Part shown: one piece after another, positions 1-7,788 of the stretch | Layout of the letters: each line of letters starts with the position of its first letter | Numbering within the stretch: position 1 is the stretch's first letter | Assembly (NCBI RefSeq): GCF_900155555.1 | Contig: NZ_FUHN01000007.1 | Coordinates: 372,073-436,072, forward strand | Length of the DNA: 64,000 bases | Direction: 5' to 3' | Source of the DNA: Mobilibacterium timonense | GTDB lineage: Bacteria; Bacillota; Clostridia; Peptostreptococcales; Anaerovoracaceae | Program-made: the position numbers and the translations under genes | The notes under the pieces: generated by a model | The model's database searches: none | What the model saw: only the letters and a program-made list of their open reading frames with translations | Told to the model about the DNA's origin: nothing

Positions 1-740
1 TAATCATAACCACCAGTTGAACTGGTGGTTTGTCCTTGCCCTAAAAGGGCCTGTTACTTGCAGGCGTCTTAAGACGCACCGAAATAGACTGCCAACCGCA
101 TCTCTATTTTCCGGCTGCGCCTAAGGGCGCTTTTTATTATGCCTTCGTATTCTTGCTACCCGTGAACGGGTCTATGTACTCCTTCAATGTTAATTGATCA
201 TTTGCGATATCTTCTTGCAGTTGGTTTCGTATGTATTCTGCGATTGCCTTTTTGTTTCTGCCAACTGTATCGACATAATAGCCACGGCACCAGAAATGCC
301 TGTTCCCATACCGATATTTCATATTCGCATGTCTGTCGAATATCATCAGTGAGCTTTTTCCCTTCAGATATCCCATCACTTGCGATACGCTGTATTTTGG
401 CGGAATTGATATCAGCATGTGTACATGATCAGGGCACAACTCCGCTTCTATTATTTCTATGCCTTTCTGATCACACAACTGCCTAAGTATCTTGCCAATA
501 TCCTCTTTTATTTTTCCGTAGATAATTTGTCTCCTGTACTTCGGCGCAAACACTACGTGATACTGACACCGCCACTTCGAATGTGTTAAACTATTGATGT
601 CGGTTTTGGTAATATTACCCATCGATTTATTCCTCCTTTGTTACATGAGTGCGGTTGGAAGCCTCATTCATGATATCACAGGAGGTTTTTTCTTGAAGCT
701 AAAGCTTCTTACTCCACCGGCTTAGCCGGTGGTTTTTTTA
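1..740 (-). mobile_element. IS200/IS605-family insertion sequence, tnpA only
   Basis: The element carries a single tnpA and no tnpB. Both ends carry subterminal hairpins instead of classical terminal inverted repeats. At the left, 8-30 pairs AACCACCAGT with ACTGGTGGTT and a second small hairpin lies at 38-50. At the right, 714-732 pairs CCACCGGC with GCCGGTGG and is followed by a T run, so that end doubles as a terminator. Extra hairpins lie at 64-77 and 117-130. This is the architecture of single-strand 'peel and paste' elements recognised by an HUH transposase. The exact cleavage sites cannot be fixed from one copy, and the left end may lie just outside the window. Confidence 0.85.
137..622 (-). 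CDS. tnpA: IS200/IS605-family transposase TnpA (HUH endonuclease)
   Basis: A 161-residue Y1 transposase, near the usual family length of 140-155 residues. The metal-binding HUH motif is visible as HVHM around residue 66, preceded by the typical CPDHVH context. The nucleophile is probably the tyrosine in AIAEYIRNQ near residue 130. The family cuts and rejoins single-stranded DNA at hairpin-flanked ends. Translation starts at an ATG preceded by AAAGGAGG at about nine bases. The frame is intact, so the element could be active. It lies downstream of rnr and is separated from it by a terminator. Confidence 0.95.
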   Translation of the reverse strand: MGNITKTDINSLTHSKWRCQYHVVFAPKYRRQIIYGKIKEDIGKILRQLCDQKGIEIIEAELCPDHVHMLISIPPKYSVSQVMGYLKGKSSLMIFDRHANMKYRYGNRHFWCRGYYVDTVGRNKKAIAEYIRNQLQEDIANDQLTLKEYIDPFTGSKNTKA

Positions 741-756
741 CACTAAAGATCACAAC

Positions 757-791
757 AAAAAGCAACGACTGATCGAGTCGCTGCTTTTTTT
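757..791 (-). terminator. Bidirectional terminator downstream of rnr
   Basis: An imperfect hairpin at 761-785 (GCAACGACT pairing with AGTCGCTGC, one mismatch) is flanked by A-rich DNA on the left and a T tract on the right. It can therefore terminate rnr transcription and also plus-strand transcription leaving the insertion sequence. Confidence 0.75.
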
Positions 792-847
792 ATTTACCGA
801 TCTGTCTTTTGCAGGTATCGCCAGTACACGCCGCCATCGACGCCGTA

Positions 848-2884
848 TCAGCCCACTATCTCAAAATCTATGAGCTTATCTATGGTATCCACGGCGGTCA
901 CCTTTATCTGTACCGGATCACCCAGAGCGTAGCTGATGCCGCTTCCCTCGTTGATAGCGCGGTAGTTCTTTTCGTCATAAACAAAGAAGCCTGTGAGGGT
1001 GTCGTATTTGACGAAGCCCTCGACGGTATTCTCCAGCTCCACATAAAGCCCGTTGGCTGTCACGCCGCTGACGATGCCGTCGAACTTCAAGCCGGTCTTG
1101 TCTGACATGTAATCCACCTTGGCGGCCTTTTCCACTTCCCTCTCCAGCTCAAGAGTGTTCCTCTCCGTCGCAGACACCTGCGATGCCACGCCGTCGGCTA
1201 TCTCCTTGTAGTGTTCCTGGTGTTCCTTAAACTCCCTGTCGCTGCTGTGGAGTCTGTCTTTTATTATCCTGTGTATGAAAAGGTCTGAATACCGGCGTAT
1301 AGGTGACGTGAAGTGAGTATAGTATCTGAAGGCAAGGCCGAAGTGTCCGAGGCACTCTGTGCGATAATCCGCCTTCTGCATCGTCCTTATGATGACGCGG
1401 CTCACCACGTTCTCCTGTGGGGTACCTGACACTCTTCTGATGACCGCCGCCAGATCCTTTGGCGCGACCGCGTCGGACCTGCTCGGGATCTCTATACCAA
1501 AACTCCTCAGAAAATCTCTCAGGTCGGAGATCTTTCCGGGATCCGGCTTTTCATGGACCCTGTACAGGAAAGGATATCTCGTCCAGAAGAAGTGTTCTGC
1601 CACCACCTTGTTGGCCATGAGCATGAACTCTTCTATCATACGGTTTGCCGTGCGTCTTTCCACCAGCCTGATGTCGGAGGCATGGCCCTCTTCGTCCAGG
1701 ATGATCTCAGCCTCGCTGAAATCGAAGTCAATGCTGCCGTTCCTCATCCTCCTCTTGTGGAGTACCTCTGCAAGATCCCTCATTGCAAGGAGCATAGGAT
1801 ATATGTTCACGTATCTCTTCTTGAGGTCGGGATCTCCGTGTTCAAGCAGGTCTGACACGTCGTCATAGACCAGTCTCTCATCGGAGCGAATAATGCTCTC
1901 GTAGATCTCATGGTCAACTACCTTGCCCCTCTCGTCAAGATCCACCTGACAGGTCAGAGTCAGTCTGTCCTCGTGGGGATTAAGGCTGCATATGCCGTTG
2001 GAAAGCTGCTCCGGAAGCATCGGTATAACTCTGTCGAGCAGATAGACACTGTTGCCCCTCTTCAGTGCCTCTTTGTCCAGTGGGCTACCCTCTGTCACGT
2101 ACTCCGCAACGTCTGCGATATGCACGTAAAGACGACATCCATCTCCCAGCTTTTCCAATGATACCGCATCGTCGAAATCCTTGGAGTGAGCACCGTCTAT
2201 GGTAACTATCGGAAGTTCTCTCAGGTCTCTCCTGTCGGATCCAGGAGAAATGCTCACACCTTCAGCCTGCCTGTTTCTGAAATCCTGCTCCAGGGCTTTT
2301 GCCTGTTTTACAGACTTATCACCGAATTCCTGGCGAATCCCGTAGCTCCTGATAAGACCCAGTGTCTCCGCATCAGCCGCGCCTTCCCTCGCGATGATCT
2401 GCTTGACTTTTCCTCGTGGAATATCATCTTCATCCGGATATTTCGTTATCTTGGCCTCCACGATATCACCGTTGGCAGACTTAGCAAAATGGCCTTTTTC
2501 TATATAAACTGCCTCTCTTCCGTGACGCCCCAGGGGTATCACATATCCACGGTGATCTATTTTTTCCAGGCGGCCTATGACAGTTGTGGTATTTCTCTGC
2601 AGGATCTTGATCACCCTGCCTTCTCTTTTGCCGTTGCTGTCGCTGTCTCTGTACTCCACGCGCACCATGTCCCCATCCATTGCGCCATTCATACGTGAGC
2701 GGGGGATAAAAATATCTTCGTCTTCCTGAATGAGGAACCCGAAACCTCTCTTCGTTTTCTCAATGAGACCTTCGGCCGTGCACTTTTTCGATCTGTTTCT
2801 GGAGCCTGTTCTGCGGCGATATGATCCGCCTTCTCTTCCAGATGCTCCTCTGTTTCTGTTTTGCTTTTCTTTCTTCTTAGCCAT
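848..2884 (-). CDS. rnr: Ribonuclease R (RNB family 3'-5' exoribonuclease)
   Basis: A 678-residue processive 3'-5' exoribonuclease of the RNase II/R family, acting on structured RNA. The N terminus (about 1-35) is rich in Lys, Arg and Gly. Cold-shock domains follow (about 36-165). The RNB catalytic domain has its metal-binding aspartates in the motif TIDGAHSKDFDDA (Asp230, 236, 238 and 239), and a C-terminal S1 domain ends the protein. The ATG is preceded by AAGGAG at about eight bases. The gene is slightly shorter than typical RNase R. Its TGA stop is followed in frame by 17 more sense codons before TAA (see findings). It sits downstream of ispH-rpsA but behind that unit's terminator. Confidence 0.96.
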   Translation of the reverse strand: MAKKKEKQNRNRGASGREGGSYRRRTGSRNRSKKCTAEGLIEKTKRGFGFLIQEDEDIFIPRSRMNGAMDGDMVRVEYRDSDSNGKREGRVIKILQRNTTTVIGRLEKIDHRGYVIPLGRHGREAVYIEKGHFAKSANGDIVEAKITKYPDEDDIPRGKVKQIIAREGAADAETLGLIRSYGIRQEFGDKSVKQAKALEQDFRNRQAEGVSISPGSDRRDLRELPIVTIDGAHSKDFDDAVSLEKLGDGCRLYVHIADVAEYVTEGSPLDKEALKRGNSVYLLDRVIPMLPEQLSNGICSLNPHEDRLTLTCQVDLDERGKVVDHEIYESIIRSDERLVYDDVSDLLEHGDPDLKKRYVNIYPMLLAMRDLAEVLHKRRMRNGSIDFDFSEAEIILDEEGHASDIRLVERRTANRMIEEFMLMANKVVAEHFFWTRYPFLYRVHEKPDPGKISDLRDFLRSFGIEIPSRSDAVAPKDLAAVIRRVSGTPQENVVSRVIIRTMQKADYRTECLGHFGLAFRYYTHFTSPIRRYSDLFIHRIIKDRLHSSDREFKEHQEHYKEIADGVASQVSATERNTLELEREVEKAAKVDYMSDKTGLKFDGIVSGVTANGLYVELENTVEGFVKYDTLTGFFVYDEKNYRAINEGSGISYALGDPVQIKVTAVDTIDKLIDFEIVG

Positions 2885-2956
2885 CGATTACTCCTTAAGG
2901 AGGCACTTTAACTTTATTTTACCTTTGTTTTACCGGGTGATCACGTTACCGCAACT

Positions 2957-2988
2957 AAAAAACAGAGGGTCGGAAAACCGACCCTCTG
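2957..2988 (-). terminator. Rho-independent terminator of ispH-rpsA
   Basis: A perfect 11-bp stem (CAGAGGGTCGG with its complement, AAAA loop) at 2963-2988 is followed on the minus strand by six T residues. It lies 11 bases after the ispH-rpsA stop codon and separates that gene from rnr. Confidence 0.92.
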
Positions 2989-2999
2989 GAAGAATCCGA

Positions 3000-4994
3000 T
3001 TAATTCTCCTCTGCTGTCTCTTCCTCTGCATCATCTTCGTCATCGGAAAGAGTTGCCTTGATGCTCAGGCTGATCCTGTGTCTATCAGTATCGATATCCA
3101 TAATCTTGGCCTTGATGACCTGTCCGACCTGAAGCTCATCGCTTACGCTGTCAACCCTCTTGTTGGCGATCTCTGAGATGTGGACAAGACCGTCAAGTCC
3201 TGCCTCCAGCTCAACAAAAGCACCATACTCCTTGATCTGAACGACCTTGCCTTCGATGACCTGTCCAACGACATACTTTGTGCCGACGAGAGACCATGGC
3301 TCCGGCTGAGTCTGCTTCAGGCCCAGGGAGATCTTGCCCTTCTCCTCGTTCAGAGCGAGGATTTTGACGTTGATGATGTCACCGATAGACAGAACCTCCT
3401 GAGGGTGCTTGAGCTTGCCCCAGCTGATCTCGGAAATGTGGAGCAGTCCGTCTACACCGCCGATATCTACGAACGCGCCGTAGTCGGTGAATCTCATGAC
3501 CTTACCCTCAACGATGTCTCCAACGTTCAGGTTAGCCCAGATCTCCTCCACCTGCTTGCGCTTCTCTTCAACCAGTACAGCCTTTCTGGAGAAAACAGCC
3601 CTGTTGCGTCTATCATCGACCCTGATGACCTTGACATCTGCTCTCTGGCCGATGAACTCATCTGCCTTCTCAACATATCTGTCGGAGAGCTGGGACATTG
3701 GAATGAATCCTGTGACCTGCTTATACTGTGCGATTACGCCGCCGTTTACCGCTCTGATGAACTCTACGTTGATGGACTCCTTGTTCTCCATGAACTCCTT
3801 GAGCTCCTTGTAGTTCTCGTTCATCTCAAGCTTCTTCTTGGAGAGGGAGATCCCTCCGTCTCCTTCATCGGACTTCATCACCTTGGCCTCGACCGTATCT
3901 CCCACCTTGAAGACATCAGAAAGCTTCTGGCCTTCCTCAAGGGTCACCTCGTCCTTGCGCAGGATTCCGTCCTTCTTGCATCCCATGTTGATGATGACTT
4001 CATTATCGAGTACATCGATGACCTCGCCCTCTACGATCTCTCCTGGCTTCGGAAGACGCAGAGAATCCTCGATCTGATCCATGTAGTCAAACATAGGGTT
4101 CTTTTCGTCAGTAATAACATTCTGGCTCATACTGGAAATAACCTCCTTAATAATCCATGCAGGCGTAGATGCACCTGCGGTAATGCCTATTCTATTATAT
4201 TTGTGCACTTCTTTCAACTCTAAATCAGAAATATCTCGCACAAAAACGGCGTGTTTGCAATATTTTTTTGCGATTTCGTAAAGCTTTTTTGAATTGGAGC
4301 TGTTGGGATCGCCGATAACGACCATCATGTCCACTTCTGCGGCCAGCCTGGCACAGGCATCCTGCCTCTCCCTCGTGGCATTGCAAATGGTATTTTTCAG
4401 TTCATATCTGATCTCGTATCTATCAAGGACCCTCAGAATGTCATCCAGGAGCTCTCTCCTTATCGTGGTCTGGCAAACTATCAGCGGCAGTCCATCATCC
4501 TGTCCCTGTTCAAAATTTTCAGCCCACTTTTCCGCCTCTTCAACATCCTGGATGATCACTCCCTTCCACTGACACCAGCCGTTTGTGGCGATCACCTCCT
4601 GATGATCCCTGCTTCCAACGATGATCACCTTCCTGCCTTCTTCCGCAGCCTGATGGACCAGTTGATGGATCCTGCCTACGAATACACATGTGGTGTCCAC
4701 AAGATTCACGCCTATGGCTTCGGCCTTTTTATAAAATTCCTCCGGTTCACCGTGAGATCTTATGATTATTGTGTCGCCAGGCCCAGCCTGGTCGATGCTC
4801 TGGATCTCTCCAACGCCGTTCTCTCTCAGGCGCTCCGTCACGGCTCTGTTGTGTATGAGCTGCCCGCAGGTATAAAGACTGATCTTCTTATCATCGGGTC
4901 TTTCGTTGTTCAGGCGGATCTGTTCCTCCGTAAGCTCGATCGCTCTTCTGACGCCAAAGCAAAAGCCTGCATGATCTGCTGTAATTATTTCCAA
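3000..4994 (-). CDS. ispH: Fused 4-hydroxy-3-methylbut-2-enyl diphosphate reductase (IspH) and ribosomal protein S1-like protein
   Basis: A 664-residue two-part protein. Residues 1-285 are IspH, the last enzyme of the MEP isoprenoid pathway, which reduces HMBPP to IPP and DMAPP with a [4Fe-4S] cluster. The three cluster cysteines are visible as Cys12 (GFCFGVRRA), Cys103 (DTTC) and Cys204 (NTICNATRERQDA). Residues about 317-650 hold four S1 RNA-binding repeats, ending in an acidic tail. This fusion is well known in Clostridia. The open frame runs 73 codons further upstream into eno, but that part is an out-of-frame shadow. The true start is TTG at 4994, preceded by AGGAG at about nine bases. 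ispG and dxr of the same pathway lie elsewhere in the window. Confidence 0.95.
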   Translation of the reverse strand: MEIITADHAGFCFGVRRAIELTEEQIRLNNERPDDKKISLYTCGQLIHNRAVTERLRENGVGEIQSIDQAGPGDTIIIRSHGEPEEFYKKAEAIGVNLVDTTCVFVGRIHQLVHQAAEEGRKVIIVGSRDHQEVIATNGWCQWKGVIIQDVEEAEKWAENFEQGQDDGLPLIVCQTTIRRELLDDILRVLDRYEIRYELKNTICNATRERQDACARLAAEVDMMVVIGDPNSSNSKKLYEIAKKYCKHAVFVRDISDLELKEVHKYNRIGITAGASTPAWIIKEVISSMSQNVITDEKNPMFDYMDQIEDSLRLPKPGEIVEGEVIDVLDNEVIINMGCKKDGILRKDEVTLEEGQKLSDVFKVGDTVEAKVMKSDEGDGGISLSKKKLEMNENYKELKEFMENKESINVEFIRAVNGGVIAQYKQVTGFIPMSQLSDRYVEKADEFIGQRADVKVIRVDDRRNRAVFSRKAVLVEEKRKQVEEIWANLNVGDIVEGKVMRFTDYGAFVDIGGVDGLLHISEISWGKLKHPQEVLSIGDIINVKILALNEEKGKISLGLKQTQPEPWSLVGTKYVVGQVIEGKVVQIKEYGAFVELEAGLDGLVHISEIANKRVDSVSDELQVGQVIKAKIMDIDTDRHRISLSIKATLSDDEDDAEEETAEEN

Positions 4995-5020
4995 GCCAAA
5001 ATCTCCTGATTCTAAAATAT

Positions 5021-5041
5021 CCGGGCAGCAGCGCCGCCCGG
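5021..5041 (-). terminator. Weak hairpin between eno and ispH
   Basis: CCGGGC and GCCCGG form a 6-bp GC-rich stem. On the minus strand it is followed by ATATTTTAG, only a poor T tract, so it may be a leaky terminator or a processing structure between eno and ispH-rpsA. Confidence 0.4.
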
Positions 5042-5049
5042 TAAAATTC

Positions 5050-5067
5050 TCAGGTATCGATACCTGA
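5050..5067. promoter_or_regulatory. Perfect 18-bp palindrome between eno and ispH
   Basis: TCAGGTATCGATACCTGA is fully self-complementary over 18 bp and lies just downstream of the eno stop codon, about 56 bp before the ispH TTG start. It has no loop, so a dimeric DNA-binding protein site is as likely as an RNA hairpin. Function unknown. Confidence 0.4.
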
Positions 5068-5079
5068 CATCCGTTCCTC

Positions 5080-6363
5080 TTAATCGAACAATCTGCTTCC
5101 GATATAGTCTGCGGAATCCCCAAGGTCCTCCTCGATCCTGAGCAGCTGGTTGTACTTCGCAACTCGTTCGGTCCTGGCAGGAGCTCCGGTCTTGATCTGA
5201 TATGCGTTGACACCGACTACAAGATCTGCGATAGTCGTGTCCTCTGTCTCTCCGGAACGGTGGGAAACGATGGTGTTGTAGCCGTTCTTCTTTGCCAGAG
5301 CGATTGTCTCCAGAGTCTCGGAGATGCTTCCGATCTGGTTGAGCTTGATGAGTATCGCGTTTGCGCATCCCAGCTTGATGCCCTTAGCAAAGCGCTCAGG
5401 ATTCGTCACGAACAGGTCATCTCCGACGATCTGGATCTTGTCTCCCAGCTTCTCCGTCATCAGCTTCCAGCCGTCCCAGTCTTCTTCGTCCATTCCGTCC
5501 TCGATGGATGCGATAGGATACTGATCGCAGAACTTCTCCCAATTCTCCACGAGCTCAGCCGATGTAAATGTCCTTCCGGACTTAGGCATCTTGTAGACGC
5601 CCTTCTCATTTGTCTTCCAGCCGCTGGCTGCCGCATCTATGGCGATGACGAAATCGGTCCCCGGCTCATACCCGGAGTTCTTGATGGCGGCGACCATGTA
5701 GTCCAGCACCTGGAACTCATCTTTCAGGTTAGGAGCATATCCGCCCTCATCTCCCACTGCCGCGGAGTATCCTTCCTTTTTCAGATCCTTTCCCAGCTGG
5801 TGATACACCTCTGCGCACCATCTGAGGGCTTCCTTGAACGTAGGCGCTCCTACCGGCATGATCATGAACTCCTGGACATCGACGGTGTTCGATGCATGCT
5901 CTCCGCCGTTCAGGATGTTCATCATAGGCACAGGAAGAGACGTTCCGTTGATCCCGCCGAAGAATCTGTAAAGAGGGATACCGAGAGATGCAGCAGCGGC
6001 CTTCGCACATCCCAGAGAAACTGCCAGAATGGCGTTCGCTCCGAAGCGGCTCTTGTCTTTCGTGCCGTCCAGCGCCATCATCTTTCTCTCGATACTGAAG
6101 ACGTCCGATGCGTCCTCTCCGATGAGCAGGTCTCTTATCTCGTTATTGACAAAAGAAACTGCCTTTGTAACGCCCTTTCCGCCGTAACGGGTCTTGTCAC
6201 CGTCTCTCAGCTCCAGGGCCTCATAAATACCTGTGGATGCTCCGCTTGGAGTATCTCCGTATCCTACGGTCCCGTCCTCAAGATGGATCTCCGCCTCAAC
6301 GGTAGGGTTGCCCCTCGAATCAAGGATCTCGCGGCCAATAACGTCAACGATCTTAGTCCACAT
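5080..6363 (-). CDS. eno: Enolase (phosphopyruvate hydratase)
   Basis: A 427-residue cytosolic glycolytic enzyme that interconverts 2-phosphoglycerate and phosphoenolpyruvate. The family signature is plain: the N-terminal [13 protein letters not shown], the GASTG loop, the Mg2+ ligand regions ([31 protein letters not shown]) and the C-terminal [15 protein letters not shown] with the catalytic His. Length is typical. The open frame extends 34 codons upstream, but ATG at 6363 is the natural start because AAAGGAG precedes it at about nine bases and enolases begin at this point. A good promoter lies at 6437-6465, so eno is probably transcribed independently of the Tad genes upstream. Confidence 0.97.
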   Translation of the reverse strand: MWTKIVDVIGREILDSRGNPTVEAEIHLEDGTVGYGDTPSGASTGIYEALELRDGDKTRYGGKGVTKAVSFVNNEIRDLLIGEDASDVFSIERKMMALDGTKDKSRFGANAILAVSLGCAKAAAASLGIPLYRFFGGINGTSLPVPMMNILNGGEHASNTVDVQEFMIMPVGAPTFKEALRWCAEVYHQLGKDLKKEGYSAAVGDEGGYAPNLKDEFQVLDYMVAAIKNSGYEPGTDFVIAIDAAASGWKTNEKGVYKMPKSGRTFTSAELVENWEKFCDQYPIASIEDGMDEEDWDGWKLMTEKLGDKIQIVGDDLFVTNPERFAKGIKLGCANAILIKLNQIGSISETLETIALAKKNGYNTIVSHRSGETEDTTIADLVVGVNAYQIKTGAPARTERVAKYNQLLRIEEDLGDSADYIGSRLFD

Positions 6364-6436
6364 GTGTATTTCTCCTTTACATTGATGAAGATGAGGGCTT
6401 GATTTCGCCTTTCTATTGATTTTTCTCACTTCATGG

Positions 6437-6465
6437 ATTATACACTCAAAGTGAAACGCTAACAA
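6437..6465 (-). promoter_or_regulatory. Sigma-A type promoter of eno
   Basis: On the minus strand, TTGTTA (6465-6460) and TATAAT (6442-6437) are separated by exactly 17 bp. Transcription would begin near 6430 and give a leader of about 65 nt before the eno ATG. Confidence 0.7.
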
Positions 6466-6471
6466 GATGAA

Positions 6472-6999
6472 CTAATTTTCGACCCTGGGGCTCAGACGGC
6501 TTATCCTCTTGTCCAGGTGGCGGAGGAGCCGGAGCCTGTCCCCGTTCCTGACCACCTCTTTCAGGCGCTCCATTTCTTCTGCCTCCGCGCTGTTCCTCCT
6601 GTCCGTGATCCTGTCTATAAAGAGCACGAGCTTGTCCTCAAAGTCTGTCTCGTTGAAATCCGGGTAGAACAGTATCCTCATCCTGTCCTTATCCACGCTG
6701 TTGCCGCTGCAATATATGAGCTCTGGTTCCAGCAGATACTTTCGCGCCATCACCAGGTAGTTCTCATTCTCATCGCTGATCTCGATCAGCCCCTTCACCA
6801 GCTTCAGCTTTCCCTGTACGTCGAGGTCGCACACACGGAGCTTCCTGAAATTCCCGGTATCATATGTGAACATATACGCATCACCGTCTCTTATGATACT
6901 CATCCTCAGGAAATTCCTGCTGTAATTTCCCGTCAGGATGTCGTTCAGATACATTGGCATGTTGTATCCGGTTATCTCCTGCTTTAGCCACTTTTTCAT
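6472..6999 (-). CDS. DUF6382-like protein at the end of the Tad pilus cluster
   Basis: A 175-residue soluble protein of unknown function. Its sequence pattern (a KLRVCDLDVQGKLKL block followed by a tyrosine-rich ELIYCSGNSV block and a charged helical tail) resembles the DUF6382 domain. In clostridial Tad loci that domain is usually the N-terminal half of a longer FHA-domain protein. No FHA domain follows here, so it may be a shortened version. It lies 12 bp downstream of the pseudopilin gene and is the last gene of the cluster; the eno promoter begins just past its stop. The family assignment is from pattern memory only. Confidence 0.55.
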   Translation of the reverse strand: MKKWLKQEITGYNMPMYLNDILTGNYSRNFLRMSIIRDGDAYMFTYDTGNFRKLRVCDLDVQGKLKLVKGLIEISDENENYLVMARKYLLEPELIYCSGNSVDKDRMRILFYPDFNETDFEDKLVLFIDRITDRRNSAEAEEMERLKEVVRNGDRLRLLRHLDKRISRLSPRVEN

Positions 7000-7011
7000 C
7001 TTCGAACCTCC

Positions 7012-7788
7012 CTATCCGCCGCACTTGCTGCAGGGAGTATACCCCCTTTCAAGAGCCGTCTCCTTCTCCATCTCCATGTATCTTCTGTTCAGGACCCCGC
7101 AGGACTTAAGATGGTATCCTTCCCCGTACTTAGGAAAAATATACACGGTCGTGCCATCCTTCGCCCTTCCGCTTCGGCAAACGGGACAGCCTTTGTACTG
7201 TTTCCGCACATATGGGTCGAGGCTCCTGGTGACGGTACCTGCCTTCATAAAGGTGCATCCGTCTCTGTGGTATTTTTCTCCTCTTTTTGGGAAAACATAG
7301 ACTCCCGCAGCGTTTTTGTCCTGCATGTCGCCGTCTGTCGCGGGTTTCAAAGGCCTTTTTCTCCCCACGTATGCCCTGCTCATCACAGACATCCTGTAGC
7401 GGGCCGATGACATGAAGTTCATGGGATTGCTGGCTCTTAGCTCCATGTCTGCCGAGATGGCTATGGCCTCGTCTATTCCCATGTATTCAGTCCTGAAGCG
7501 GAGATCCCTGATCGACGCCGACTCCACAAGGTGGCTGTACTCCATCATCCTGTTTTTGATCCGCCGTGATGCCGTGATGTGAGAAGGGAATACCCCCGCT
7601 TCAGCCATTGCCCTGCGCATCTCGTCTGCACCCACATAGTTTGCGTTCTCCACGGCGGCATACATGAGTATCACCGACAGAAAAGTCACGATCCCAATTA
7701 TGAACAGCGGCAGGCAGATAGCTCCCTCCACCAGGTAGCTTCCAGATATGTTTTTCAGGATCCTCTCCTTCATGTGTACTCTTTTCAT
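7012..7788 (-). CDS. TadE/TadF-like pseudopilin with two C-terminal YHxxxC-CxxC modules
   Basis: A 258-residue membrane-anchored protein. Residues 11-48 give the TadE-like N terminus: a short basic leader, the sequence GSYLVEGAICLPLFI resembling the E+5 pilin-like motif, and one hydrophobic helix. The middle (50-150) is an extracytoplasmic region without known motifs. Two similar modules follow: YVFPKRGEKYHRDGC (Tyr173, His174, Cys178) with Cys201 and Cys204, then YIFPKYGEGYHLKSC (Tyr225, His226, Cys230) with Cys253 and Cys256. Such YH-C-CxxC segments occur at the C termini of some secreted nucleases and ComEA-like proteins and probably bind metal or form disulfides. Its start overlaps the preceding stop (ATGA), which indicates translational coupling. 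Confidence 0.75.
   Translation of the reverse strand: MKRVHMKERILKNISGSYLVEGAICLPLFIIGIVTFLSVILMYAAVENANYVGADEMRRAMAEAGVFPSHITASRRIKNRMMEYSHLVESASIRDLRFRTEYMGIDEAIAISADMELRASNPMNFMSSARYRMSVMSRAYVGRKRPLKPATDGDMQDKNAAGVYVFPKRGEKYHRDGCTFMKAGTVTRSLDPYVRKQYKGCPVCRSGRAKDGTTVYIFPKYGEGYHLKSCGVLNRRYMEMEKETALERGYTPCSKCGG

Noticed and set aside
4995-5213. 73-codon upstream extension of ispH-rpsA
   Set aside because: It is the eno gene read in another frame; the TTG at 4994 has a proper ribosome binding site and the IspH homology starts there.
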